Shown: one piece after another, positions 40,076-48,701 of the stretch
How the letters are laid out: each line of letters starts with the position of its first letter
How positions within the stretch are numbered: position 1 is the stretch's first letter
Origin: Streptococcus mitis
Lineage (GTDB): Bacteria; Bacillota; Bacilli; Lactobacillales; Streptococcaceae
Direction of reading: 5' to 3'
Assembly (NCBI RefSeq): GCF_002860865.1
Contig: NZ_PKIE01000002.1
Span: forward strand, 62,001 to 126,000
Length of the DNA: 64,000 bases
Notes under the pieces: model-generated
Seen by the model: the letters and a program-made list of their open reading frames with translations, nothing else
Databases searched by the model: none
Told to the model about the DNA's origin: nothing
Position numbers and translations under genes: made by a program

Positions 40076-40122
40076 AACGTATACTATCAAGCTTTTTATT
40101 CCTGATAGTATGCGCTTTTTAT
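40076..40122 (+). terminator. Terminator downstream of the YesN-like gene
   Basis: Hairpin GTATACTATCA / TGATAGTATGC with T-rich loop, followed by GCTTTTTATT. It lies about 170 nt after the stop. The DNA between (39909-40075) shows no gene. Confidence 0.75.
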
Positions 40123-40202
40123 TTGAATACTTGCTACAAAACCTCACAAGATTTACTATCATGCCATACCAAAATGGACTATTTTTTGATTGCACAAAAA
40201 TA

Positions 40203-40285
40203 TTATTTTCAAACATTTAGAAATAATCGAACAAATTAAATATTATTTCTAAATATTTGAAAATAACGTCTATTTGTATTATACT
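40203..40285 (+). promoter_or_regulatory. 25-bp inverted repeat overlapping the promoter of the AAA ATPase gene
   Basis: Arms at 40203-40227 and 40242-40266 (each built on TTATTTTCAAA and ATTTAGAAATAAT) match at 24 of 25 positions around a 14-nt spacer. The promoter -35 TTGAAA (40257-40262) lies in the second arm, followed by a 17-nt spacer and TATACT (40280-40285). It looks like an operator for tight control, or a large RNA stem if read from upstream. Confidence 0.75.
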
Positions 40286-40303
40286 ATCTTTGAGGTATCT
40301 ATT

Positions 40304-41509
40304 ATGAACTATATTAAAAGACCACATTATTTAGACTTTTTAAGAAGGCATCGTGACCGCCAAATCATCAAAGTTGTGAGCGGAGTTAGACGAGCTGGTA
40401 AATCTGTTCTCTTTCAACTCTATAAAGAGGAGTTACTAGCAACTGGGGTAGACGAAAATCAGATTATATCCATCAATTTTGAAGATCTGAGTTATTATGA
40501 ATTGCGAAATTTTCAAACATTATTCGCTTATATAAAAGAGCGGTTAGTTGAGGAGAAAACATACTATATCTTTTTAGATGAAATTCAACATGTTGAAAAA
40601 TTTGAACTGGTAGCAGATAGTCTATTCATCTTACCAAATGTAGACCTCTATTTGACTGGATCAAACGCCTACTTTATGAGCAGCCAATTAGCTACAAATT
40701 TGACTGGTCGGTATGTTGAGATAGAGGTTCTTCCTTTGTCATTTGAAGAATACCTATCAGGCCAATCTCTCTCAGAGAATCTGAATACAACAGAAATTTT
40801 TAACAATTATCTCTTTAGTGCTTTCCCTTACTTATTGCAAACATCATCTTACGCTGAAAAAATTGATTATCTAAGAGGAATATATAACTCAATACTGTTA
40901 AATGATATTGTCACTAGATTGGGAAATCCAAATCCTACTATTATTGAGCGCATTGTTCGAACCCTTCTCAGTAGTACAGGTAGCTTAATATCAACAAATA
41001 AGATTCGCAATACCCTGGTCAGCCAAAACGTTTCAATCTCCCATAATACTTTGGAAAATTATTTGACGACTTTGACAGATAGTTTGCTTTTTTATTCCGT
41101 TCCACGTTTTGATGTAAAAGGTAGAGCATTATTGCAACGCTTAGAAAAATATTATCCCGTTGATTTAGGTTTACGACACCTCTTATTGCCAGACCACAAA
41201 GAAGATATTGGCCATATCTTGGAAAATATTGTCTATTTGGAATTGAGACGTAGATATTCACAAGTATATGTTGGTAATTTAGATAAATATGAGGTTGATT
41301 TTGTTGTTGTAACTGATCTTGGTCACTACGCTTATTATCAAGTCAGTGAAACAACACTTGCTCCAGAAACACTAGAAAGAGAACTTAGACCACTAGAAGC
41401 TATTAAAGATCAATTCCCAAAATATCTATTAACAATGGATACGATTCAGCCAACAGCCAATTATAATGGTATTGAGAAAAAAAATATCATAGATTGGTTA
41501 CTAGAATAG
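40304..41509 (+). CDS. AAA_14 / DUF4143 ATPase
   Basis: 401 aa from the ATG at 40304. A longer frame from 40274 is impossible as it would begin inside the -10; RBS GAGGT fits 40304. Walker A VRRAGKSVLF (~residues 32-41), Walker B YIFLDEIQHV, arginine-rich sensor, then a DUF4143 C-terminal domain ending with a VDFVV restriction-nuclease-like motif (YEVDFVVV). These stand-alone ATPases are widespread and uncharacterised, sometimes near defence or toxin genes. The strong inverted repeat in its promoter suggests strict regulation. Confidence 0.85.
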   Translation: MNYIKRPHYLDFLRRHRDRQIIKVVSGVRRAGKSVLFQLYKEELLATGVDENQIISINFEDLSYYELRNFQTLFAYIKERLVEEKTYYIFLDEIQHVEKFELVADSLFILPNVDLYLTGSNAYFMSSQLATNLTGRYVEIEVLPLSFEEYLSGQSLSENLNTTEIFNNYLFSAFPYLLQTSSYAEKIDYLRGIYNSILLNDIVTRLGNPNPTIIERIVRTLLSSTGSLISTNKIRNTLVSQNVSISHNTLENYLTTLTDSLLFYSVPRFDVKGRALLQRLEKYYPVDLGLRHLLLPDHKEDIGHILENIVYLELRRRYSQVYVGNLDKYEVDFVVVTDLGHYAYYQVSETTLAPETLERELRPLEAIKDQFPKYLLTMDTIQPTANYNGIEKKNIIDWLLE

Positions 41510-41750
41510 TAGATAATCATAAATCATACAGTTAAGTAGATTTGTAACAGTCTGTTATCAATGATTCTACCCAAATCCTAACAAGATATAAGGAATTTAG
41601 AACACTGACACTTGAAGGATAAAATATAATTTATAACTTCTGAAAACAATATTATTACTCAAGATGATGAAACTCCATAGAATTAATAAAGCTAGGAATC
41701 AAACGGAACTATAATGAAACAGAGACTAAGCAATCAGGCTTTAAAATCCT

Positions 41751-41799
41751 AAAAAACGCATAATATCAGGTATTGAAGAAACTTGATATTATGCGTTTT
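41751..41799 (+). terminator. Strong hairpin terminator in the 41.5-42.0 kb gap
   Basis: Perfect 15-bp stem AAACGCATAATATCA / TGATATTATGCGTTT followed by TATC. It ends transcripts from the ATPase gene, 240 nt downstream. The rest of 41510-41977 has no supportable gene. Confidence 0.8.
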
Positions 41800-41977
41800 A
41801 TCATGGAAATATTTCCTTCATTTTCTACTGAAATAGGGTTTGTGCTAGCTTATTTTCTCTATAAAACAATATTGAAAAAGGGAAATATGCATCCTATAAT
41901 GCATTAATTAATCTCAAATAACAAATCTCTCCTCTCACTATCTATTCTCCATCATTTTACTTCACTTCAATATTCCC

Positions 41978-43966
41978 TTAAAACAAATTGATATTTTCAT
42001 TTTCTAAGATCACTTTAATACTGCTTAATTCTTTTTCAATTTTATGTTTATTATCTTCTTTAAAACCATAAAGCAAAGCCAATCTATTGTCATAACTACA
42101 TAATAGCAATCTGACAACAAAATATCTATCTAAGCTGAAATTACTTCTAGTCCCATCTTCACCAAGCTTCATAAATTCTTCATACAAATTTTCATCAAAT
42201 GGTTTAAATATTGACTCCCACATCCATTTAATAAATTCTTCAGAAATAAAATGAGACACCATTGAACCTTCACATAACTCACATAAAAATTCTGATTCTC
42301 TTAAATCTTCAATGTTTTCTTTCATATATTGTCTATGAATAGATTTTTTCCATATTTTAAATTCTTCAATCTTCATTACTTCTTTATTAGACCGTTCTGA
42401 ATGGGCTAGACAGAAAATCAATACTAAAATAATATCCTCTAATTTCATAAACATCAAAAGATATTCTATAGCATTATCATCGATCAAATCTTGGCTATAT
42501 CCTCCACTCAATAAAATATTTTTACTATGATTAACCCGTTCGTTCATGAGATATACTGGCATGTGCTCATCACTCATCATTTTTGAGAATAAATCAATAA
42601 AATCGTTATCCTTATACTTCCTATCAATAGTCTTTAAAAAAAGAATTGAAAAAATAGATGAAAAATATTTGCTATTTCCTCCTTCTTTATCAATCTCATT
42701 AAAAACATTCAAGAAATCCATTATATCTTTAGGATTTTTCAACTGATTTAAGAAGTTAATATCTTCTACTTTTTCTAGCATTACTAAATATATCCTATAA
42801 ATACAATAATTTCTTTTTGTATTATCTCGATTTAATTTACTATATGGTCGTGACAATCGAACACTTTTTATATCTCTATTACAGATTTGCCAAAATATAT
42901 CTTGATAATCTTTACTCCTATAAAAGTCATTTTCTATATCAAGCAATTTCCATAAATCTATTATTGCAAGATTTATAATTTCTGTAGGCATTACCTTTAA
43001 ACGATTTAAGATACTCCACTTGTGTATATAATACCAGTAAATAATGTCTAGATTTCTTTTAAGTAAAATAGCATGAATAATATACCTTATTTTTTTATTT
43101 TCTTCAGTTTCACAATACTTCTTTATTCTTTTTATTAAAATGTCTATTTTTTCTGATTCACAATGAAATGCAAGATTATAGAACTTATGTAATTCTTCTT
43201 CATTTGAACTGACATCTGTACCTCTATTTATAATGTAATCAATCCCTCTTTCAATTTTAAATTGTAAGTCATCCTCTAATCCTACTATAGTTTTAAAACT
43301 AAAAATGTTATTGAATAGTTTTTTAAAAGACTGTTCAATTTCTGCTCCTATTTTTATTTTTTCATATAAATTAGTAGTTTTATATAAATAACTTTGTGAA
43401 AAGGTTTTACTTGATAATGCTACTGACTCTATCAAAAGCGCCGTACAATAAGTTGAAATAACTACAAACGCAGAAAGCCAAATCACTTTGATATATTCGA
43501 TGTTTTCATTCATACTCTTAAATACTTTATTAAATATTTCGATATTGAATTCTAACTTTGAACAGATAACAATTATTGGAAAACCAGCTATTAGCCAAAA
43601 TAGAAGGCTAACAGGAAGTTCATTAAATCTTTTTAACCAGAAATTATCATGGAATTTTAATTTTTTAATATTATAACCTAAATAGAAATTATCTTTATTA
43701 TCTATATCAACTGTCTGTTTCTCTAGAAAATTTGATATAAATATCATTATTGATACTAGACCAGCTGACATCAAAAACATGTCTTTACCAGTTAATTGAA
43801 TCGAGATATTTCCCATCATTAAGCCTGATAATAACACTATCATCCAAATCGAAATATTTTTTATCGGATGTATTACAATTCCAAGAATAAAGAAAAATAA
43901 CTTGGAAATTTCTCTTAAACAAAATGATAGCACTACTAATAATTTATAAAATAAAATGCCCTTCAT
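41978..43966 (-). CDS. Large membrane protein of unknown function
   Basis: 662 aa, not recognised. Four predicted TM helices in the first third (about residues 8-30, 38-58, 118-138 and 162-182), then ~470 residues of soluble, Lys/Glu/Ile-rich, mainly helical sequence with no enzyme motif that I can see. RBS is weak. Base composition is very AT-rich compared with the housekeeping genes. It stands alone, facing a lipoprotein pseudogene. Lies at the far edge of the accessory region with the CBASS-like genes, so a defence or surface role is possible but unsupported. Confidence 0.6.
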   Translation of the reverse strand: MKGILFYKLLVVLSFCLREISKLFFFILGIVIHPIKNISIWMIVLLSGLMMGNISIQLTGKDMFLMSAGLVSIMIFISNFLEKQTVDIDNKDNFYLGYNIKKLKFHDNFWLKRFNELPVSLLFWLIAGFPIIVICSKLEFNIEIFNKVFKSMNENIEYIKVIWLSAFVVISTYCTALLIESVALSSKTFSQSYLYKTTNLYEKIKIGAEIEQSFKKLFNNIFSFKTIVGLEDDLQFKIERGIDYIINRGTDVSSNEEELHKFYNLAFHCESEKIDILIKRIKKYCETEENKKIRYIIHAILLKRNLDIIYWYYIHKWSILNRLKVMPTEIINLAIIDLWKLLDIENDFYRSKDYQDIFWQICNRDIKSVRLSRPYSKLNRDNTKRNYCIYRIYLVMLEKVEDINFLNQLKNPKDIMDFLNVFNEIDKEGGNSKYFSSIFSILFLKTIDRKYKDNDFIDLFSKMMSDEHMPVYLMNERVNHSKNILLSGGYSQDLIDDNAIEYLLMFMKLEDIILVLIFCLAHSERSNKEVMKIEEFKIWKKSIHRQYMKENIEDLRESEFLCELCEGSMVSHFISEEFIKWMWESIFKPFDENLYEEFMKLGEDGTRSNFSLDRYFVVRLLLCSYDNRLALLYGFKEDNKHKIEKELSSIKVILENENINLF

Positions 43967-44226
43967 ACTTTACTATCCCCCTAAAGAACTATTTATTTGC
44001 TACTGATATTAAATGAGTATTCATGAAAAACAAAAACTACTATCTATAAGTCTGAGAAACCAGTACCTTTATTATATCATAACAAACATATGTTATCTGC
44101 ATTAAATCTACAAACTCATAAAAGTGTAACTATTATACTTAGGTTTCCGAAAAATAATGATTTTCCCGAAAGAAATAGATCAACCTAAAAAATTACTGTC
44201 TTACTTATGTAATGTTTCTTTTTTAA

Positions 44227-44232
44227 TATAAT
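44227..44232 (+). promoter_or_regulatory. -10 element in front of the lipoprotein pseudogene
   Basis: TATAAT in TTTAATATAATATAG, 22 nt before the pseudogene ATG. The region 43967-44226 otherwise shows no gene. Confidence 0.4.
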
Positions 44233-44253
44233 ATAGAAATAAAAAGTATGTAA

Positions 44254-44630
44254 ATGAAAAGATTTATCACATTACTTTTAGTGTCTCTATCTACAATTTT
44301 ATTAATTGCATGTTCTAACCAATCAAGCAATTCTTTAGATGGTGAATACCGTTGAATAAACGAGAGTAGAAATGAAGTTGCCTTTACCATTTCAGGTAAC
44401 AAAGGAAATAGCACAAAGGAGAGGCCGACATCTTTACAATTGATAAAGATAGTGCAACAATCGAACTGACTGGCTCTAATATCATAAACCGAAAAGAGAA
44501 TTATACCTTCAAGGATGACGTATTCACTGTAGATATTTCAGGAACAAAGCAGGAGTATTACAAAAAGGATTGTGAAGAAATACAGCGACAAGTAAAACCC
44601 TCAAACTATTTGATATTCTTTATACAATAA
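44254..44630 (+). pseudogene. Decayed small lipoprotein gene
   Basis: ATG at 44254 opens MKRFITLLLVSLSTILLIACSN, a clean lipoprotein signal with lipobox LIAC. After DGEYR the frame hits TGA (44353-44355), continues INESRNEVAFTISGNKG, then shifts frame to EADIFTIDKDSATIELTGSN, KDDVFTVDISGTKQEYYKK. The parts read as one ~110-residue lipoprotein broken by a nonsense codon and a frameshift. The intact family is common in mitis-group streptococci and its function is not established. Confidence 0.8.
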
Positions 44631-44646
44631 AAACGCTTTTGTACTA

Positions 44647-44686
44647 ACCCCAAAAGTTAGATTTTTTCTGTCTAACTTTTTGGGGT
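44647..44686 (+). terminator. Hairpin terminator-like element
   Basis: ACCCCAAAAGTTAGA pairs with TCTAACTTTTTGGGGT across a T-rich loop. It follows the lipoprotein pseudogene. Confidence 0.65.
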
Positions 44687-44692
44687 CAGTAC

Positions 44693-44851
44693 GAGGCTGG
44701 GACAAAAGTCTAACCTTAAATATAAAAAGCGAACAAAACGAGTTATCTGACATTCATAATTCTGTCTTGTTCGCTTTTTTTGTCTAATCTATCGATTTTA
44801 AAAATTTATAATAAAGAATTCCTAAAATCAAAATCTTTTTATCTCAGCCTC
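44693..44851 (+). repeat. Small repeat-like element with terminal inverted repeats
   Basis: Begins GAGGCTGGGACAAAAG and ends CTTTTTATCTCAGCCTC, imperfect inverted ends. Inside is a hairpin pairing AAAAAGCGAACAA with TTGTTCGCTTTTT (44724-44781). GAGGCTGGGACAAAAG is a frequent intergenic motif in streptococci, so this is probably a MITE-like or transcription-terminating repeat. I cannot place it in a named family. Confidence 0.5.
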
Positions 44852-44948
44852 TTTTTTGTCTCGCACCTAGCGGAGTGAGACGGACTAATAGTCACATAAT
44901 AAAAAATTTACTTAAAGTCAGATTTTAAATACTGTAGAATAGTTCTTT

Positions 44949-45884
44949 CTAAAACTTACTCCCAAATTTTTTTGTAGGTAAATAAAATTCAGCATAAGGT
45001 TTCTCTAACACATACAATGATATAAACTGACATGATAAAAAATGAACATAACTAATATTATTTTCTGAAATTTCACAAATTTTCCCGTGTGCTATACTAT
45101 TTCTAATATCGACTAATTCATGAATTATTCTACTATTAATTTCAAAAAATTTTGTTTTAATCTTCGGATTCAGAAATTCATAATTTCCAGCTATTTTTAT
45201 TTTTAGTTGATTCCATGCTAGTAATATCCTTGTATAATTTCGACCTTTAAGAAACCTATCTAAAGAGTTTATAAGATCTCCAGATAAATTATCTATAGAA
45301 TCTATATCTAATTCTGTTGATAGTGAATCAGTTAATAAATTATTTAAAAATGATTGTGTTTGAACTTTACGTTGTTGGTGTTTAGTTTTATAGAATAATC
45401 TTTCTCTTTCTATCACTAGTTTAGCAATTATCTCAATTGGTTTGAAACACATCAAAAATTCATCTTCAATATATTCTCTGTATTCATGTTGCAAACCAAT
45501 ACTATACATTCTCATTAAATCTAATATAAGTTGACGTTTTTTTCTATTTTTCTTTCTATTTAAACTATTTTCAATTATTTGCAATTTTGTTAGCCATTGA
45601 GACATCTTATCTTGTTGTTTTATCTCTGGTAAAACTCCATTGTATTTTGATATACTTCTTATAACAAGAGGTATATTAGTAAAAAATGACAAAATAGTTA
45701 AGCACTCTTCAATGTTTTGCTTTTGATCTGAAATGACTTGCAAATACTTAATTTCCTTAGTATATATGAACTTTAAAGTACATCTCCAAAATTTGAAGCA
45801 TGCTCCGTTAGGTAAATCAAAGGCCGTTCCCCATGTATCCCATATCTCATCGAACTCATTAAAATCTATTATTGCCGTATACAT
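44949..45884 (-). CDS. HEPN-domain protein (RiboL-PSP-like), candidate defence RNase
   Basis: 311 aa. The C-terminal region IIHELVDIRNSIAHGK carries the HEPN catalytic pattern RxxxxH (Arg261, His266), in the ELVxxRNxIAHG form of RiboL-PSP/MAE-type HEPN domains. The N-terminal 200 residues are not recognised. HEPN proteins of this sort act as RNases in toxin-antitoxin and abortive-infection systems. RBS AAGGAG. It lies just downstream of a decayed XRE gene on the same strand and within a few kb of the CBASS-like and RM genes. Confidence 0.65.
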   Translation of the reverse strand: MYTAIIDFNEFDEIWDTWGTAFDLPNGACFKFWRCTLKFIYTKEIKYLQVISDQKQNIEECLTILSFFTNIPLVIRSISKYNGVLPEIKQQDKMSQWLTKLQIIENSLNRKKNRKKRQLILDLMRMYSIGLQHEYREYIEDEFLMCFKPIEIIAKLVIERERLFYKTKHQQRKVQTQSFLNNLLTDSLSTELDIDSIDNLSGDLINSLDRFLKGRNYTRILLAWNQLKIKIAGNYEFLNPKIKTKFFEINSRIIHELVDIRNSIAHGKICEISENNISYVHFLSCQFISLYVLEKPYAEFYLPTKKFGSKF

Positions 45885-45949
45885 TAATATAGCTCCTTTA
45901 TAAAATAAATATGTTATTTCAGTTTAAATATTCTATTAGACGATTACAT

Positions 45950-46294
45950 TTACAGTTTTTTATTTTCTTCCAAAATCTTTTTTCGTTCTTCCATAAACTC
46001 AATCAACTCTTTCTTAAATACTTCCTTTTCTTTTCAGTCAATCCTTTTAAGTTCATACGGAAAAGTAATTCAATGTTGTCTAATTCATTTGATTTTTCTT
46101 ATGAGTTTCCAACTAAATAGTCAACTGTAACATCCAATACTTGTGCAATCTTAACAAGATTTTCCTGTGTTGTTTCTTAATCCACGTTCCCATGAAGCAT
46201 ATACCTGTTGGGAAATATTTAGTTTTCCATCTATTTGAGCTTGTGTTAGTTTTACTTGTTTCCTTAGTGTTTTCAAGCGTTCTGAGAATTCCAT
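45950..46294 (-). pseudogene. Decayed XRE-family regulator
   Basis: Starts MEFSERLKTLRKQVKLTQAQ from the ATG at 46294, a typical HTH. A frameshift follows ERGLRN, after which the frame continues TQENLVKIAQVLDVTVDYLV and meets a TAA after GNS. A further frameshift is needed to reach ELIEFMEERKKILEENKKL and the stop at 45950. So at least two frameshifts and one nonsense codon. It reads as a cI-like repressor that once preceded the HEPN gene. Confidence 0.78.
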
Positions 46295-46527
46295 ATGTGA
46301 TCTCAAAAAATTATTTTAAATTTTTGTAGAAAATTGTTGACATCCACAACCATAGGTTATTAAATACAATTAAAAACTTTTAGTTATATAAAGATGGATT
46401 TCAAGTAATTTTAGATTATCTTTATATCGATTATCAACAAAATCCGACATTTTTTAATTCAAAATTTAGAATTAATTTGATTGAAGGAAGGGAAATATCA
46501 AATAAACAACTTACCAGTTAATCTCCA

Positions 46528-47985
46528 TCAATGTGCAAAATCTATTGAAAATTTATCGGTTATAATAATCTCAAACGGAATACTTTTCCCATAACAATTT
46601 CCATTCTTGACTAGATATGCTTCAATATAATGCCTCCCAGTGTAAAGGGTATTTTCTTTTCTAACTCTTTTACCTTCTACTAACTCAGAATTATAGAATC
46701 CCCCACGTAAAGAATTTGCTAATTCAGCTTCCCTGCCTGTATTTGTCACCTGCCACCAAATTTCATACCCTTGTATACTATTAGCCTGTACTTCAAATTT
46801 AAGACTACCACGTTTATTCAGTTTTGTTCCGCTTTCAATCTTTTTCCACCTAAATCCTTTATATAAATAACTTGCCTTTATTGATACATCTTCTATCAAA
46901 AACTCTTTCCATTTTGAATTTTGATGATGACTTATAGAATTGACGTTAACAATTGGGAATTGTTCGCCATTACTCTTAAATAAGCTATTCCTTATAAATT
47001 TTATTTTATCTAAATAAGATAAATTATAATTTCCTACATTAAAGTCTAATTTAAGTTGTTCCAACCATTTTTCAAATGCTTCAAAATAACTACTATCTTT
47101 GTCCCATTTATTAGATAGAATTTCTTCCTTATTTACAGGATTATATACACAAGGTTTCCCATTTCTAAATTCAATAGCATCCTTCAAGTGTTCAATAACA
47201 TAGTTTATAATATCTAAAAAATCACTATAATTTGTACTGGCACACTGATATTGCTTTGCTACTAATGTAGTGATGATTATAGAGCTTGGTTTATATTCAA
47301 TATCTTTTTCAAAACAAACCTCAGCACGTCTTTTCAATATTTGAACAATCCTTTGCAAGGGTGTTCTAACTCTATATTCAGGAACTTTTTCAATAGATGC
47401 ATAAAATCTTTTAGCAACTTCTTTTTGATATGTAGAGAATTTTGAAATATCTCGAAACCACTTAGCGTACTCTTTGGGATTACTTGTTTCCCAATTAGAA
47501 GTAATTTTAAAATAGTTTTCATGAGTTTTATCTGTGATTGCTATAAACCCATCATTCTTTTCGTTTAAAGGGACTGACGGCAGTATGTCTATATGAAAAT
47601 TGCTTTCATCAACATATTTTAATGTCCAACAGCGTTTGCTTTCCTCTGGACCACTGGACATTGACTGGGCCTTAGCGTAACTTTTAACAATTTCCCCAAG
47701 ATTATTTTTCAATGAATGTTGAGATTGGTCGTTTCTTCTTAACTTTGTAAAGTTACAAACTATATCAATATCAAAAGCTCCATCTTCTGTTAATGGCTTG
47801 ATTACTGTTCCCAACTTAAACGATCCTTGTAAGTATATATCTGGGCTGTTTTTAATAAGTTCTGAATTTTTGATATAATTAGCAATAGAATTGTACCTAT
47901 TAGTAGCCATTTCATATTTCGAATACGAAACATCCAATTCTTCAATAATTGATTTAATCTCTTTTGAGATAGTAATATCTGCCAA
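46528..47985 (-). CDS. CD-NTase (cGAS/DncV-like nucleotidyltransferase) of a CBASS-like system
   Basis: 485 aa from a TTG at 47985, 8 nt after AGGAGG. Polymerase-beta-fold catalytic motifs: G54-S55 (LQGSFKLGT), Asp72 and Asp74 (AFDIDIV) and Asp133 (NFHIDILPS). The C-terminal ~100 residues (from about GSLKFEVQA, with YEIWWQVTNTG, to the end) match the pattern of the AGS-C sensor domain found after such enzymes. On phage infection it should make a cyclic oligonucleotide for the effector encoded upstream. The nucleotide product is not predictable here. Confidence 0.88.
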   Translation of the reverse strand: MADITISKEIKSIIEELDVSYSKYEMATNRYNSIANYIKNSELIKNSPDIYLQGSFKLGTVIKPLTEDGAFDIDIVCNFTKLRRNDQSQHSLKNNLGEIVKSYAKAQSMSSGPEESKRCWTLKYVDESNFHIDILPSVPLNEKNDGFIAITDKTHENYFKITSNWETSNPKEYAKWFRDISKFSTYQKEVAKRFYASIEKVPEYRVRTPLQRIVQILKRRAEVCFEKDIEYKPSSIIITTLVAKQYQCASTNYSDFLDIINYVIEHLKDAIEFRNGKPCVYNPVNKEEILSNKWDKDSSYFEAFEKWLEQLKLDFNVGNYNLSYLDKIKFIRNSLFKSNGEQFPIVNVNSISHHQNSKWKEFLIEDVSIKASYLYKGFRWKKIESGTKLNKRGSLKFEVQANSIQGYEIWWQVTNTGREAELANSLRGGFYNSELVEGKRVRKENTLYTGRHYIEAYLVKNGNCYGKSIPFEIIITDKFSIDFAH

Positions 47986-47997
47986 AGCATCTTCCTC

Positions 47998-48699
47998 CTA
48001 AACGATATACTTCGAAGTTGCAGAAATCTTTTTAGAAAGTCCGTCTTTAGTAAAACAATTTTTTTCTATATCCTCAGCCTCAATTAGACAATAATCATCA
48101 TTTTCTAATACCTTGTCTAATATTTCTGTAGGTATTTTTGCTTCAAAAATGTCAAATATTTTTAATTCATCCATTTGAAAATAAGTTGAAAACATGATTG
48201 GTTCGTTGACAGTTTTTAGATATTCAATTTGTGATTTTTTTATTAGGTTCTCTATAGAAATTCCGGCAGGTTCTAATTCTTCAATAAGCTCTCTAATTGC
48301 AGTTACTTCTCTATTTTTTCTCGTATCAAACCATTCAAGGAACTGTACAAGGTGCTTCCCTTTTGTTATTAATCTTAGATCTCCACCTTCATAAAATCGA
48401 GACTCGGATTCATCTTTCAACTCTAATTCTTCTTTTAGCCCTTTGAAGGAATCGTGATATTTATAAACACCTCCTATAGGTTGATATTGGTCTATTCTTC
48501 TCCCTTTTATCAGCAAATAGCGGCCATTAGTCTGTTTAATTTGAAATAGGTAAGCACAACTCAATCTTATATCTTTATTCCATCGAATAAGAGATTGAGA
48601 CCATATTTTAATTCTACGTCTATTATTAAATATTGTTGATACAAGAAAAGTAATGACTGCAACAATTAGATTAACAATTAAGTCATGTAATATCTCCAA
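47998..48699 (-). CDS. Membrane-anchored SMODS-associated NUDIX protein, probable CBASS effector
   Basis: 233 aa from a TTG at 48699, whose SD (GGAGG) is in the last codons of the RM gene. One N-terminal TM helix (residues ~7-24) followed by a basic segment, then a NUDIX-like domain: [21 protein letters not shown] strand region and the helix motif RELIEEL. The Nudix box is incomplete: the Gly after REUxEE and the first Glu are not at standard spacing. Such SA-NUDIX domains were predicted from genome context to sense or process nucleotides made by neighbouring CD-NTases. Stop is 12 nt before the CD-NTase. Confidence 0.8.
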   Translation of the reverse strand: MEILHDLIVNLIVAVITFLVSTIFNNRRRIKIWSQSLIRWNKDIRLSCAYLFQIKQTNGRYLLIKGRRIDQYQPIGGVYKYHDSFKGLKEELELKDESESRFYEGGDLRLITKGKHLVQFLEWFDTRKNREVTAIRELIEELEPAGISIENLIKKSQIEYLKTVNEPIMFSTYFQMDELKIFDIFEAKIPTEILDKVLENDDYCLIEAEDIEKNCFTKDGLSKKISATSKYIV

Positions 48700-48701
48700 A
48701 A

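Noticed and set aside
40304..41509. AAA/DUF4143 protein considered as a transposition or phage-defence ATPase
   Set aside because: Family is common and uncharacterised with no linked partner gene here, so no specific role is claimed.
44223..44414. Minus-strand ORF of 63 aa
   Set aside because: Antisense to the decayed lipoprotein gene, whose signal peptide and lipobox are recognisable on the plus strand.
47802..47990. 62-codon minus-strand ORF starting with ATG right after AGGAGGA
   Set aside because: The ATG is too close to the SD (2 nt) and the frame lies inside the CD-NTase gene; the TTG at 47985 has proper spacing and opens a protein with all catalytic motifs.
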